The notes: generated from the letters alone by a model not told the origin. A stretch of 64,000 bases of DNA from Branchipolynoe longqiensis (GCA_030323885.1 CM059199.1:75612781-75676780); one strand, 5' to 3'. Counted from the stretch's first letter, positions 30,191-41,133 are shown. Made by a program: numbers and translations.

Positions 30191-31362
30191 ACGGTAGAAG
30201 GAGTGCATGTGATGTCAACACTCAGTAGTCAGCCATCTTGGATTACACTTGGTACCACCTATGGCACCCCTTGTCATATACCAAGAACATGCCAAGAACA
30301 CACTTGCTATCCGGACCGCACTCTGTCCACACCTCTCTCTATCACCTCTCTGCCGGCCCGGCTCCTTGATATGTCTGAAAAGAGTTCCAGGAAGGGGGGC
30401 CCGCTGGCATTTTCACTTTCTACTCTTACTCTGTCTGTGTCTATGGCTCGCTGGACGGTCACTATAGAGCAAATAGGCACGGTCCTTTGACTCAACTGTC
30501 CTCATTTCTCTTTCCTAGATTCTGCCCATTTCGATTTCTCCCAGGCACACTTCTGCCCCTGACCAGGGTTGTGTTCTTGGGTGGGGCCCTTCACCTATTA
30601 TGATTTCTCTGTCTGGTTCTTGTTGTTGGAACGACTGCTGCTCCCACCTTTGCCCACCTTCCTCAAACCCCTGCTGCTGACCGGATTCAAGTGCTACACT
30701 ACACTACACACCTACAGCTCAACTACACGCCGGAACGAAGAGATTCGCTGACGCCCCGCCATCACTACGTCGTGAAGATGTCCCCAGCTTTCACAACACT
30801 CCCTCTACGAAGTTACGTCTTCAACCACAGATTGGGCCGATTTATCGGAGCCTCTCTACCCAATGTTGCAGTTCTGCAACCGGTAACCGTCGTAAGGTTA
30901 CAAACACCCCAATTGATTGATTTGTCCAAGAACACTACGGCCACCACTGGGCCTACCAGGTTGGTGGTCGCTGAAGTACGGTGGCGCCACTAGTGGGTAT
31001 TTCCCAAACTGTTCTAATTCTTTGAAAGTGCATCCAATGTCAACATAAGACACTTTAGCAACACCCTTTGAAGCCATGCTGCTAGTGCTCAATGAGAAAA
31101 CTTCTGAGGCCAAACTGCACAAAACGGTGACAAATAAACCAACAAATCTGACTCCTTATTCACCACATGCTACTAATTATTCCTTGTGTTGCTTATTTAC
31201 TTGCACTCAAGCAAAAATGAGAGACAAATAAGTGTTCACACTTCCTGTCTACCATTCGCTATTTAAATCGGTAAATAAGCACAACGTAGACAGTTGCAAG
31301 CCTTTCAACCCAATATGGTCACCAGAAGTTGTCTCATGACGTCATTACACCCCCCTCTATAG
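30191..31362. mobile_element. TATTGAGGG-type MITE carrying an LTR-like insert
   Basis: The left end 'gtagaaggagtgcatgtgat' and right end 'cattacacccccctctatag' match the ends of the 330-bp element at 11008-11337. 'agccatcttggattaca' and 'acttctgaggccaaactgca' match its interior. The extra length is due to LTR-like repeat L (30301-30902) and some unique DNA. Confidence 0.5.
30301..30902 (+). repeat. LTR-like repeat L, copy 2
   Basis: From 'cacttgctatccggaccgca' to 'accgtcgtaaggttaca', in forward orientation. Same landmarks as the 10.2-kb and 39.2-kb copies. Short overlapping frames on both strands differ between copies and do not look selected. Confidence 0.55.
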
Positions 31363-31407
31363 TCTGTGACCAAGGGTTCTGATATTTGTGCTGTGACCGC
31401 GTCTACA

Positions 31408-32470
31408 AGCCGTGTTTACACGGGCGAGTTAAAACGCTTCATATAAAACCACTTGTCTAGATCGATTTACATTTGGCGTGTAAACGCGACCCTATGGCGT
31501 TTTAGGGCTGAATCGATTTATGTTATTCGCTTTATATAAACCACATCAGCTGTGTTTACACGGGTAATTCTAAACCGATTTAGACAAAGCGATTTATATG
31601 AATCGATGTAGTGGCGCGTTTACACGCACCGAGTTTGAAGGCGGAAATCGATATCTGCGCATGAGCAAGTCCATACTAACCAGCGCCAGTTTGGGTTCGT
31701 CGACGTCACCACGAGAGAGTGTGGGTTCGACCTAGATCTGTATGGACTGAATCGTATTGTTTTGGAACAGTCAAAACTTCTGCTGGGCAGTGAAAACCTA
31801 AAAATAAATGATGAAAAGAATATATGTGAACCTCTATCCGGTTCATAGACCAAATTATATAATATGCGCTTTTGATCAACCGGAAAGTCAACAAACTAAG
31901 GTCTCGACTGCGCATGCGTGTGACGCGCTTAAGCTAAATCGATTCATATAAATGACCTCGACAAGAGGTTTATATAAAGCGAATAATATGAATCGATTCA
32001 GCCCTGAAACGCCATAGCGTTGCGTTTACACGCCAAATGTAAATCGATCTAGACAACTGGTTTTATATGAAGCGTTTTAACTCGCCCATGTAAACGTCAC
32101 GCACATGCGCAGTCGGGACCTTAGTTTGTTGACTTCCCGGTCGATCAAAAGCGCATATTATACAGTTTGGTCTATGACACCGCTAGCTGTGCACAGATAT
32201 TTTTTTCATCATTTATTTTTAGGGTTTCACTGCCCAGCAGAAGTTTTGACCGTTCCAAACCAATACGATTCAGTCCATACAGATCTAGGTCGAACCCACT
32301 CTCTACTGGCGACGTCGACTAACCGAAACTGGCGCTGGTTAGTATGGACTTGCTCATGCGCAGATATCGATTTCCGCCTTCAAACTCGGTGCGTGTAAAC
32401 GCGCCACTAAATCGATTCATATAAATCGCTTTGTCTAAATCGGTTTAGAATTGCCCGTGTAAACACAGCT
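31408..32470. mobile_element. Harbinger-like MITE family H2, copy with nested copy
   Basis: The outer element starts AGCCGTGTTTACACGGGCGA and ends 'gcccgtgtaaacacagct'. Its middle is occupied by a second, oppositely oriented copy (31548-32095) starting AGCTGTGTTTACACGGGTAA and ending 'ctcgcccatgtaaac'. Both contain 'gcccagcagaagttttga' (in opposite directions), so two copies are certain. Insertion versus recombination is less clear because the nested right terminus lacks its last bases. Confidence 0.65.
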
Positions 32471-32630
32471 AGGGGTAGCGGAAGCGACATATTTGCGCGC
32501 AGTCGATTCTCATAGCGCATCTATATTTGCATGAGCATATTCAGCGCTATACGGAGTGACCCAACTAGCCACGGTGTGACCCAACCAGCCACGGTTGAAC
32601 TCGTTTCAGCCCGTTTAAACTTGTTTCCGG

Positions 32631-32992
32631 TGTGGCGTTTTCAGCGCCCGGTCATGCTCAGCGGCCTGTCGTGGCTTCTGCGCATGCGCGGATTTTAAGA
32701 CATATGCAAAACACCCGTGGCCTCGCCGGCTACAAGCTCAGCTGGTGCCCGGCAGTGTTAGGGTCCGATCAGGCCGAAATCTATTGAATGCGATCATATT
32801 TAACAGAATTACATACTCAAATAATGAAATTTCATTAAATTAACCTTAAATTCCAAGCGATATTAACGTAGCAGCTAACAACGTAGCAGTAAACAAAACA
32901 AACAGCAGTGCTCGCCGCAACGTGCGAAAATCCGCGCATGCGCAGAAGCCACGACAGGCCGCTGAGCATGACCGGGCGCTGAAAACGCCACA
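32631..32992. mobile_element. MITE with 66-bp perfect inverted arms
   Basis: The left arm 32631-32696 (TGTGGCGTTTTCAGCGCCCG...) and the right arm 32927-32992 are, by reading, perfect reverse complements over 66 bases, separated by about 230 AT-richer bases. Both arms contain 'gcgcatgcgc'. No coding capacity. No convincing target duplication was identified ('ttccgg' / 'gcggta' flanks). Confidence 0.8.
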
Positions 32993-32999
32993 GCGGTAC

Positions 33000-33420
33000 A
33001 AAGGCTAGGGGACCAGGTTGGAAACTGAGTGATAATAGCTAGACCTCCACAGAGCTAGCAGTCTAGTCAAATATTATTTGGCTAGTTTATTGTTCAGACA
33101 TTATCACATGTTTATCTTTTGCACAGATTAAAGTGCTTGAAGTATATTTTTAATTTATCTACATCAACTTCTCTTTAAATCACACAATATCATGACTTAA
33201 AGAATGGGAAACTATTCCTGCAAGGGTATGCTCAATATGACCCAGTGGTCAGCCGTTTTTCCTCCTTTCGTCGCTGTGGACCCTTCTCTCTATTTGGCGC
33301 CTGTTGGTTCAGAAGGCTACACATAGATGGCAGGAGAAACAGTTATACCACCACGCTCAGTCTCCACAAGGTGGCGCCACACACGCGAGCCTGCTGCACA
33401 CGCTCCTGAATGGTGATGTC
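33000..33420. other. Unassigned spacer
   Basis: AT-rich sequence then mixed sequence; no gene. It includes a CTCF-like motif at 33364-33377 (see the separate entry). Confidence 0.35.
33364..33377. promoter_or_regulatory. CTCF-like motif
   Basis: CCACAAGGTGGCGC resembles the bilaterian CTCF core (CCASYAGRKGGC). Single-motif matches occur by chance; occupancy is unknown. Confidence 0.3.
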
Positions 33421-33439
33421 GTGTATAGACGTGTTTCTG

Positions 33440-34085
33440 TAGAGAAGGACAGAACCTGTGTGTGTGTGTCTGGAAGAGAGCTATGTAAAGAAGAAGAGGG
33501 AAGGAGAGTGTGTGTGAAAGACAGGAAGGGAGAGTGACAGAAAGTGTGTGAGAAAGAGCGATGTATATGATGAAGAGGGAGGGAGAGTCAGTGTGTAAAG
33601 GAGAGGGAGTTTGTCAGGGATGAAAGATCTCCGCGATTCCGCGGATTTCAGGGATTTTTCAATCTCGCAGCACCATCAGCGTATACTAATATGTGGTGCT
33701 GACGCTGCAGCACTATCAGCTTACACTACTAATATTAATAAATGCTCCAAGCATCGCAGCACTATCAGCGTACACTACTAAAATATGCTTCAAACGGTGC
33801 AGCACTTTCAGCGTATACCAATATATATGAAACCCGACTTCCGGGAATTTTCCATGATTCCCTAACAATGCTACACCTATGGGAGAATATCAGCATTTCC
33901 GCTTTTTTCCCCGGAGAGCACTTTCATCCCATGTATGTGAAGGAGTGTATGAGGAAGCGGGAGACTGAGTGTGTCAAGGAGAGGGACAGGGAGTGTGTGA
34001 GAGAAAGGCAATATGTGGAGGAGAGGGAGTGTGTGAGCGGGAGGGAGTGTGTGGGGGAGAGGGAACTGTGTATAAAGGAGGGGGA
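33440..34085. repeat. GA-rich 'gtgtgtgaaggag' repeat with MITE inserted
   Basis: Blocks at 33450-33612 and 33935-34085 are made of 'gtgtgtgaaagagagggag'-type units, related to the large array at 34738-36190. A family-A MITE (33615-33930) separates them, so one array was split by the insertion. Confidence 0.7.
33615..33930 (+). mobile_element. hAT-like MITE, family A, copy 5
   Basis: CAGGGATGAAAGATCTCCGC at the left and GAGAGCACTTTCATCCC at the right. The interior has three 'gcagcactatcagcgtacac' units and 'aaacccgacttccgggaatt'. Flanks 'agtttgt' and 'tgtatgt' form an imperfect 7-bp duplication. Confidence 0.7.
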
Positions 34086-34089
34086 GAAC

Positions 34090-34735
34090 CACACCCATGA
34101 GATATTCCTACTGCCATCAGAGGGTGGGCTGGCAGTGGAAATCCTATATAAGACCTTTTCCCCCAGTGCATGTTCCATAGTGAATATTTACTCAACACAT
34201 TAGTTCTTCTGGTGGTGTCAAAGAAATAGTGTTTTTTTTGGTGGTAAATATGTTTATTCTGCTGAATAAATCTTTTGTCAGTTCCGAAGCCCTGGTCTTC
34301 CAGCCAGTTTTCAATTCAGGGTTATTTACACAAAAGGTATATAGAATAAGGTGTACAATACCTGTTGAATACACAATTTGCACCATGTAACACAATGAAA
34401 TTCTGTAACCCAGCAATATGGTAACAGTAGTGTCATATAACTAGATCAATATGAGTCAGATCAATATGAGTATATACATAGTATTTAGAATTTAAGCAGA
34501 AGGTATCTTCTGTATTCAGTTGGTAAAGTTGTAGTAAGTTTTAATGTTCAGTTGCAGTTAGGCAAGCGGTATATGAATGTTGGTTTGTTAGGTATATTCT
34601 AGTGTAACCCTAGTGTAGTTAGTTATGTGGTGGGGGAAATCTTCTATTAGATTTCAACTATAGTAATTAACCATCGTGATTAAAAGGGCATGCAAACTTT
34701 CTTTTGGGCAAACTAATCAAGGTAAATAATCATTC
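34090..34735 (-). repeat. Repeat X (LINE 3' UTR-like), copy 1, with 105-bp unit
   Basis: 34191-34690 matches 52028-52320 and, in reverse, 57640-58110 through 'taaatatgtttattctgctg', 'acaatgaaattctgtaaccc' and 'agtgtcatataactagatca'. 34090-34190 and 34621-34700 match in reverse the 105-bp unit array at 38330-39000 ('ctgccatcagagggtgggct'). The parent element is unknown. Confidence 0.6.
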
Positions 34736-34737
34736 CG

Positions 34738-36190
34738 CTATGAAGGAGAAAGAGATAATGAAGGAGAGAGGGAAAGTAAAAGAAGGACAGAGATTATGTG
34801 TGAAGAAGGCGGGTGAATAAAGCAGGGAGACGGTGAAGGGTAGGGACAGATAACATGTATACGAAGGAGAGATAGGGATGAAGGAGCGTGAAGGAGAGTA
34901 TGAAAGAGCGGGATATAGAGTGTGTGAAAATAGAGAAAGGAGGAGGTGGAGGGAGAATGAGCGAAGGAGAGTGAACGATAGAATAAAGGGAAGAGAGGGA
35001 CAATGTTTGAGGCAGAGGAAAGGAGAGAGTGTGTGTGGAGGAGGGTTGAAGAAGTGAAGGGAAGAAGGAGCATGTGTGTGAAGGAGGGGTAAAGGTGAAG
35101 GGAAGAGGGAGAGTGTGTGAAGGAGGTGAAGGGAAGAGGGAGCATGTGTGTGAAGGAGGGGCAAAGGTGAAAGGAAGAGGGAGAATGTGTGTGAAGGAGT
35201 GAAGGGAAGAGGGAGCATGTGTGTGAAGGAGGGGCAAAGGTGAAAGGAAGAGGGAGAATGTGTGTGAAGGAGGGGTAAAGGTGAATGGAAGAGGGAGAGT
35301 GTGTGAAGGAGGTGAAGGAATGAAGGGAAGAGGGAGCATGTGTGTGAAGGAGGGGTAAAGGTGAAAGGAAGAGGGGGAGTGTGAAGGAGTGAAGGGAAGA
35401 GGGAGAGTGTGTGCGAAGGAGGGGTAAATGTGAAAGGAAGAGGGAGTGTGTGAAGGAGGGTAAAGGTGAAGGAGTGAAGTGAAGAGGGAGAGTGAGTGTG
35501 AAGGAGGGGGAAAGGTGAAGGGAAGAGGGAGAGTATGAAGGAGGGAAAGGTGAAGGGAAGAGGGAGCGCGTGTGTGAAGGAGGGGTAAAGGTGACGAATT
35601 GAAGGGAAGAGGGAGAGTGTGTGTGAAGGAGGGTAAAGGTGAAGGGAAGAGGGATAGTGTGTGAAGGTGGGGTCAAGGTGAAGGAGTGAATGGAAGAGGG
35701 AAGAGGGAGAGTGTGTGAAGGAGGGTAATGGTGAAGGAGTGAAGGGAAGAAGGAGAGTGTGTGTGAAGGAGGGGTAAATATGAAGGGAAGAGGGAGAATG
35801 TGTGTGAAGGAGGGTATAGGTGGGATAGTGTGTGTGTGATGGGAGAAGTGTGTGTGAAGGAGGGTAAAGGTGAAGGAGTGAGGGGGAGAGGGAGAGTGTG
35901 TGTGAAGGAGGGTAAAGGTGAAGGAGTGAAGGGAAGAAGGAGAGTGTGTGTGAAGGAGGGGTAAATATGAAGGGAAGAGGGAGAATGTGTGTGAAGGAGG
36001 GTAAAGGTGAAGGAGTGAGGGGGAGAGGGAGAGTGTGTGTGAAGGAGGGTAAAGGTGAAGGAGTGAGGGGGAGAGGGAGAGAGTGTTTGAAGGAGGGTAA
36101 AGGTGAAGGAGTGAAGGGAAGAGGGAGAGAGTGTGTAAAGAGACAGGGAGAGAATGAAGGAGAGCGAGGGAGTATGACACAGAATCACAA
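34738..36190. repeat. GA-rich minisatellite, about 1.45 kb
   Basis: Degenerate tandem units of about 40-55 bp: 'gtgtgtgaaggagggtaaag' + 'gtgaaggagtgaagggaaga' + 'gggagagt'. The long minus frames (up to 495 codons of Leu/Pro/Ser/His) are produced by the repeat and have no non-repeat segment, so they are not called genes. Confidence 0.9.
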
Positions 36191-36880
36191 AGAAAGGGAC
36201 GAGAAAAAGCTAGACTGTGACGCATATATGCCGGGTGGGAAATGTTAACTCATGTTTAATTAATCAACATAATGCAAAACGCTGCTCGAACCGACAAAAC
36301 ACAGAAAGAGACCTGCTAGTGCTAATAAAAAGCACACCCCAAAAAACAATGAACAACCCAACCGCCACCCAAATTAACTTAATCCAACAGTTAATTCCCA
36401 CTTTCGATTTAATCACAAAACTGATTTAAAGCGGAGCCTCATTCCGATTCCTACTCAGCGTTCATGTCGGATGCGTTAATCTCGAAGCAAATACTCTCAG
36501 GAGATGTGCGCATACAATCAACAAGGCTACTCCGCCGAGGCTTTTAAAAACATGGAACAAACAGAAACAAACAACCAAAACCAACCCAACACAACATATG
36601 TGTATGGCTATGGTTAAAACACTGCCCCACTCACGGGGCGTCGGACTCACATAATGACTTCAATCTCAGCCGAGAAACGGCTCGCCATAGGGGGACCGCA
36701 CTGCTAATACGCCTTGTCTATGGGCAGGCAGTCCCACTTAGCGTCACGGTTTAATTGAGTTCTGCATGAAATGGGAGGAAAGTTAATGTCGACTTTAAAA
36801 AAAAAAAAAATCAAATGAAAAAAAAGAAGGGAAGGTAACAAAAAAAAAGAGCAAAACTCCAGTACCGACAACAGTTCTCT
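36191..36880. other. Unique island, conserved-noncoding-like
   Basis: No coding frame or transposon end is visible. 36236-36440 has well-mixed sequence with 'catgtttaattaatcaacat', 'acttaatccaacagttaatt' and 'cgatttaatcacaaaactga', suggestive of a regulatory element by composition. Poly-A tracts occur at 36797-36850. Confidence 0.3.
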
Positions 36881-36884
36881 GTCA

Positions 36885-37133
36885 AATCAAACTAATGACT
36901 TAAACATTGATACTTGTCACATCCTAGACTAGTGCTTTGCATTATTAGGATAGTGTAAGGACTGGTTGGATCAGTGTTAGGATAATGTCACTGAGTGGGA
37001 TATTGGGTCATGGTGCCGATGGCCTGATTTCCCACTGGGGCAGCACTATAAAGTCACCATGAGTGCACACTGTCACAAGTCGGTACCTGTCCTCATGTGA
37101 CCATAGATGCTCCCACAGAGTGAAACTCCAACA
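36885..37133 (+). repeat. SINE-1 leading into a CACT array
   Basis: The body and 3' end ('atgctcccacagagtgaaac', 'tccaacaaacac') are present and the head is lost. The tail changes without a break into the (ACTC)n array. Confidence 0.75.
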
Positions 37134-37795
37134 AACACACTCACTCACTCACTCGTGATCACTCACTCACACACTCACTAACTCACTCACTCACACACTC
37201 ACACCCACCCACACTCAGACACACTCACTCACTCACACTCAGACACACACTCACTCACTCTCTCACTCGTGATCACTCACTCACTCACACTCACACCCAC
37301 CCACACTCAGACACTCACTCACTCACTCACACTCACACCCATCCACACTCAAACACCCACACCCACACACTCACACCCACACACTCACACTCACGCACTC
37401 ACACCCACCCGCCCTCAGACACTCACACACACACTCACTCACTCTCTCACTCGTGATCACTCACTCACTCACTCACTCACACACTCACACCCACCCATCC
37501 ACACTCAGACACCCACACTCACACCCTCACACTCACGCACTCACACCCACCCGCCCTCAGACACTCAGACACACACTCACTCACTCTCTCACTCGTGATC
37601 ACTCACTCACTCACTCACACTCACACCCATCCACACTCACTCACTCACTCACTCACTCACTCACTCACACACTCACTCACACCCATCCACACTCAGACAC
37701 CCACACCCACACACTCACACCCACACACTCACACTCACGCACTCACACCCACCCGCCGTCAGACACACACACACACACATACACACACGTAATAC
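37130..37795. repeat. ACTC/ACACCC simple-repeat array
   Basis: About 660 bp of 'cactcactcactcacactca' with higher-order recurrence of 'ctctcactcgtgatcactca' and 'cacccacccgccctcagaca' roughly every 150-180 bases. Frames here are artefacts. Confidence 0.9.
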
Positions 37796-38370
37796 AACGC
37801 TGTTGCACACACGCGGGTGATAATGTGTGGGAAGGGCGGTTTTATGTGGTGAGCGATAAAACAGGTGGTTAGGTAATGGAATGTACACAGCTTGTGGCTC
37901 CCCTCCTATTTAGACAGTCTCAGCTGAGACACAGGCACTCAGGCATTCAGCTCCCTGATGGAATAACTGGGAACTAAGCCTTTTTTGTTGTTGTTATTGC
38001 AATTTATTCCATTATCAACTTTTTAAAATTTTAAAATTTTAAAAGTTGCAATCGGAAGATAAAGTTCTATTGAATCACCAATTAATAGTTCTACTCATTC
38101 TGAGGCAGTGCTGATGTTTCATTTCCGGTTGGCTATTTAAAAAAAAAAGAAGTTTATTTAAAAGGATGTGTATTGTGGGCGCGATTAGTTTGTAACACAT
38201 TTAATATTAAATTAAATTTTTTTAAATTAGCGAACAATTAGCCATTTGATGCGGTAGGCTTCGTTGGATCCATCAAACAAGTTATTTATGGTTACCTGGC
38301 CAGGTCTGATTGAAATGTGCCAAATGGAAAGTTTGCATACCCTCTTAATAACGATGGTTAATTACTATTG
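37796..38370. other. Unassigned, largely unique
   Basis: No gene. 37820-37880 has a small inverted pair (gttttatgtgg ... gataaaac). 38015-38050 is an AT palindrome (attttaaaattttaaaa). Confidence 0.35.
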
Positions 38371-38372
38371 TA

Positions 38373-39000
38373 GAAATCTAATAGAATATTTCCACCACCA
38401 ACCATTCCTCTGACACCACAGCAAGACCTAATGGAGTGAGTGACAGTTCACTATGAGACATGCACCTTCAGGGATGAAAGATCTCCGCGATTCCGCGGAT
38501 TTCCGCGATCTTTCAATCCCGCAACACCATCAGTGTATACTAATATTCAGTACAGACTCCGTAGCACTATCAGCGCATACTACTAATAAATGCTCCAAGC
38601 GCCGCAGCACTATCAGCGTACACTACTAATAGTAATACATGCTTCAAACGGTGCAGCACTATCAGCGTATACCAATATATATGAAACCCGACTTCCAGGA
38701 ATTTTCCGCGATTCCCTGAGAGTGACAATGCTAAACCTATGGGAGAATATCAGCATTTCTGCTTTTTTTCCCCCAGAGACCACTTTCATCCCTGCACCAT
38801 GGAAAAGGTTTTATACTTATAGACGATTTCCACCACCAACCCACCCTCTGATGGCAGTAGAAAGAATTCATGTTATGGGTGACAGCTCACGGTGCAACAT
38901 GCTGTGTGGAAAAGGTCTTATATGGGATTTCTACTACCAACCCGCCCTCTGATGGCAATTGAAAGAACTAATGTTGTGAGTGGCAGCTCACTACACATTG
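38373..39000. repeat. 105-bp tandem repeat interrupted by a MITE
   Basis: Three units contain 'ccaccaccaacc', 'ctctgatggcagtagaaaga' and 'gtgacagctcac'. The first (38385-38468) is cut by the family-A MITE at 38469-38794, then units continue at 38795 and about 38905. The inverse counterpart is at 34090-34190. Confidence 0.7.
38469..38794 (+). mobile_element. hAT-like MITE, family A, copy 6 (reference)
   Basis: A 326-bp element with ends CAGGGATGAAAGATCTCCGC and GACCACTTTCATCCCTG, and palindromic 'ccgcgattccgcggatttccgcg' words at the left (within 38483-38508). It has internal 'agcactatcagcgtacacta' repeats and 'cccgacttccaggaattttc'. Flanks 'gcacctt' and 'gcaccat' form an imperfect duplication. 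Non-coding. Confidence 0.75.
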
Positions 39001-39002
39001 TA

Positions 39003-39837
39003 AAATATTTGGGAATTTCTGGGTGACCTTTGTGTAGTGCTATGCAGCCAACAGGCTGCCAGGCACCAGCTAACTAGGTCATCTGACTGATACCTGGCTG
39101 CATTGGTACTCTGCAGCCAATAGGCTGCCGGGTACCAGATAACTAGGTCATCTGACTGATACCCGGCTGCATTGGTGCTCTGCAGCCAATGGGCTGCCAG
39201 GTGCCAGCTAAGGTCACCTGATTGATACCCGGATTAAAACCTATAACACTTGCTATCCGGACCACACTTCGTCTATAACTCTCTATCTCCTCTCCGCTGG
39301 CCTTGCTCCTCCTTGATTTGTCTGAAAAGAGTTCCAGGAGGGGGAGCCTGCCGGCATTTCACCTTCTACTCTTACTCTGTCCATGTCTTTGGCTCGCCGG
39401 CTGGTCACCATAGAGCAAATAGACATGGTCCTTTGACTCAACTCTCCTCATTTCTCTTTCCTATACTCTACCCTTTTTTTTCTCTCCCAGGCATACTCCT
39501 CACCCTGACCAGAGGAGTTGTGTGCTTGGGTGGGGGCCTGTACCTTTACGTTTTCTCTCACTTTGTTCTCGTTGCTGGAACCACCGCTGCACCAATCTTT
39601 ACTCGCCCTTCCTTGAAACCCTTGCTGCTGTCGACTGGATACAAGTGCTCAACTACCGCTGGACTGAAGAGATTCGGGGCCGCCTCAACGCTTTGCCGTT
39701 ACAATGTTCTAAAGATGTCCCCAGCTTCTACAACACTCCCTACTGAAGATTAATCTTCAACCAAAGATTGGGCCGATTTATCGGAGCCTCTCTATAAATG
39801 TTGCAGTTCTGCAACCAGTAACCGTCGTACGGTTACA
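39003..39837 (+). repeat. LTR-like repeat L, copy 3, with upstream 76-bp tandem units
   Basis: 39040-39235 holds three units of about 76 bp ('ctctgcagccaataggctgc', 'gataactaggtcatctgact'). A TATA-like 'attaaaacctataacac' follows, then the common body from 39247 to 'cgtacggttaca' at 39837 and a poly-C run. Tandem units upstream of a TATA-like box resemble an LTR U3 enhancer. The downstream coding part is absent, so this would be a solo LTR. Confidence 0.5.
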
Positions 39838-40127
39838 ACCCCCCCCCCCCCAAGTCAGCCACGCTCTCTCTAGTGCACCACAACCACCAGCCAATCCAGA
39901 CTATGTACATGTGCCTGTAGCAATTATGTTGAGATTAAAGAAACCATGTGAGTACAATGTTGTCTTCTTGTGGATGTTTCAGACACTGAGCCACCAGGAT
40001 AGCAGAAGTAGATAACATTATATGAAAAAGATACACAAACTTTTCAACATGCTTTACAAAATTTAAATAAAACATACACAAGCCATAACCTCTCGGGGTG
40101 CTACAAAACTGATACTTACTTTTAAAT

Positions 40128-40600
40128 TCATGAAGTCACATGAGTGCACACTGTCATTTATAAATCGAAGGTTGTGATAATGGGACTATAGATGTTACCA
40201 GGACATAAAACCCCAACAAACAAATATGGAATCTGACTGAACGAGCCACTGTTGTCCCAACAGGTGGCGCCACCACCAGGTTATGTTGGTTGTTGGAGTT
40301 TTACATCCTGGCAGCATCTAACGTCATAGGATTGGTACCGACTTGTGCCAGTGCACACTCATGGCGACTTTATACTTATAGTGCTGCCCCACTGGGACAT
40401 CAGGCCATCGGGACCATGACCCAATATCCCACTGAGTCACATCATCCTGACACTGAGCTAACCAGTCCTTGCCCTGTCCTATTAATGCTGAGCACTAGGC
40501 TAGGAAGCGACAATTTTATAACATAAGTCATTGGTTTGACTCAACCGGAAACCAAACTCCCAATCTCCCGCATGCGAGGTCTGTGCTCTACCGATATATA
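40128..40600. repeat. Two SINE-1 copies, opposite orientation
   Basis: A 3' fragment in plus orientation (40128-40232, 'gatgttaccaggacataaaa') is followed by a full minus copy (40284-40600, 'gttggttgttggagttttac' to the head 'aggtctgtgctctaccgat'). Confidence 0.75.
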
Positions 40601-40880
40601 TATAAGTATATACATATATATATGTGTATATATATATTGTGGGTGTGTGGGTTGGTGGTTTTTTGTGTTGTTTTGTGTGTGTTTTTTGTTTTTTTTTTAT
40701 AGAAACAAATAAGGTTGTTGTGTTTTGTCTACCTTTACATTCAGGATAAATTTAAGGACTTTCCAATACCTCTGTCAATGCTGAACTATAATTATACTGT
40801 TCGACGCCGACATCCAATGATTGACGCTGACAACTTACCCCAATTGGCATCTTTTCATGATCCTGACTCATATATATATA
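40600..40880. other. AT/GT-rich spacer
   Basis: TA and GT simple sequence (40595-40700), then unassigned sequence. No gene. Confidence 0.4.
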
Positions 40881-41120
40881 TATGAAAAGTACAGGCGCAA
40901 ACCCCTAGACGCCAATCTGAATATTGCGCTAAACATTGGAGGCAAACCTTCAAAAGGTTAATTTTTTGCATTCCTATTTTTTTGTTCATTGCTCCATAAC
41001 CATTTCTTTACAACCAACATGGAATCAGCGAGAATTAAAATTATCTTCAGCTAAATTAAAAAAGAATTAAGGCAATATTAGGATTGGCGTTTACGGAGAT
41101 TTGCACCTGAACTCTTCATA
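40881..41120. mobile_element. MITE with TATGAAAAGTACAGGCGC ends
   Basis: The left end TATGAAAAGTACAGGCGCAA and, in reverse, the right end TATGAAGAGTTCAGGTGCAA are inverted repeats. Both are followed by 'cgccaatctgaatattgc'-type words, and both flanks are TA-rich. About 240 bp, non-coding. A related inverted word ('gacgccgacatccaatgatt') lies just upstream. Confidence 0.55.
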
Positions 41121-41133
41121 TTTATATATATAT

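Noticed and set aside
31600..32400. Similar 70-100 codon frames (for example HHLFLGFHCPAEVLTVP) on both strands, recurring at 24 and 61 kb
   Set aside because: They are copies of the core of the H2 MITE family. Frames are interrupted differently in each copy and there is no initiation or splice context.
34738..36225. Open frames up to 495 codons (Leu/Ser/Pro/His-rich)
   Set aside because: They coincide exactly with a GA-rich minisatellite whose unit length keeps several frames open. There is no non-repetitive segment, domain or splice context.
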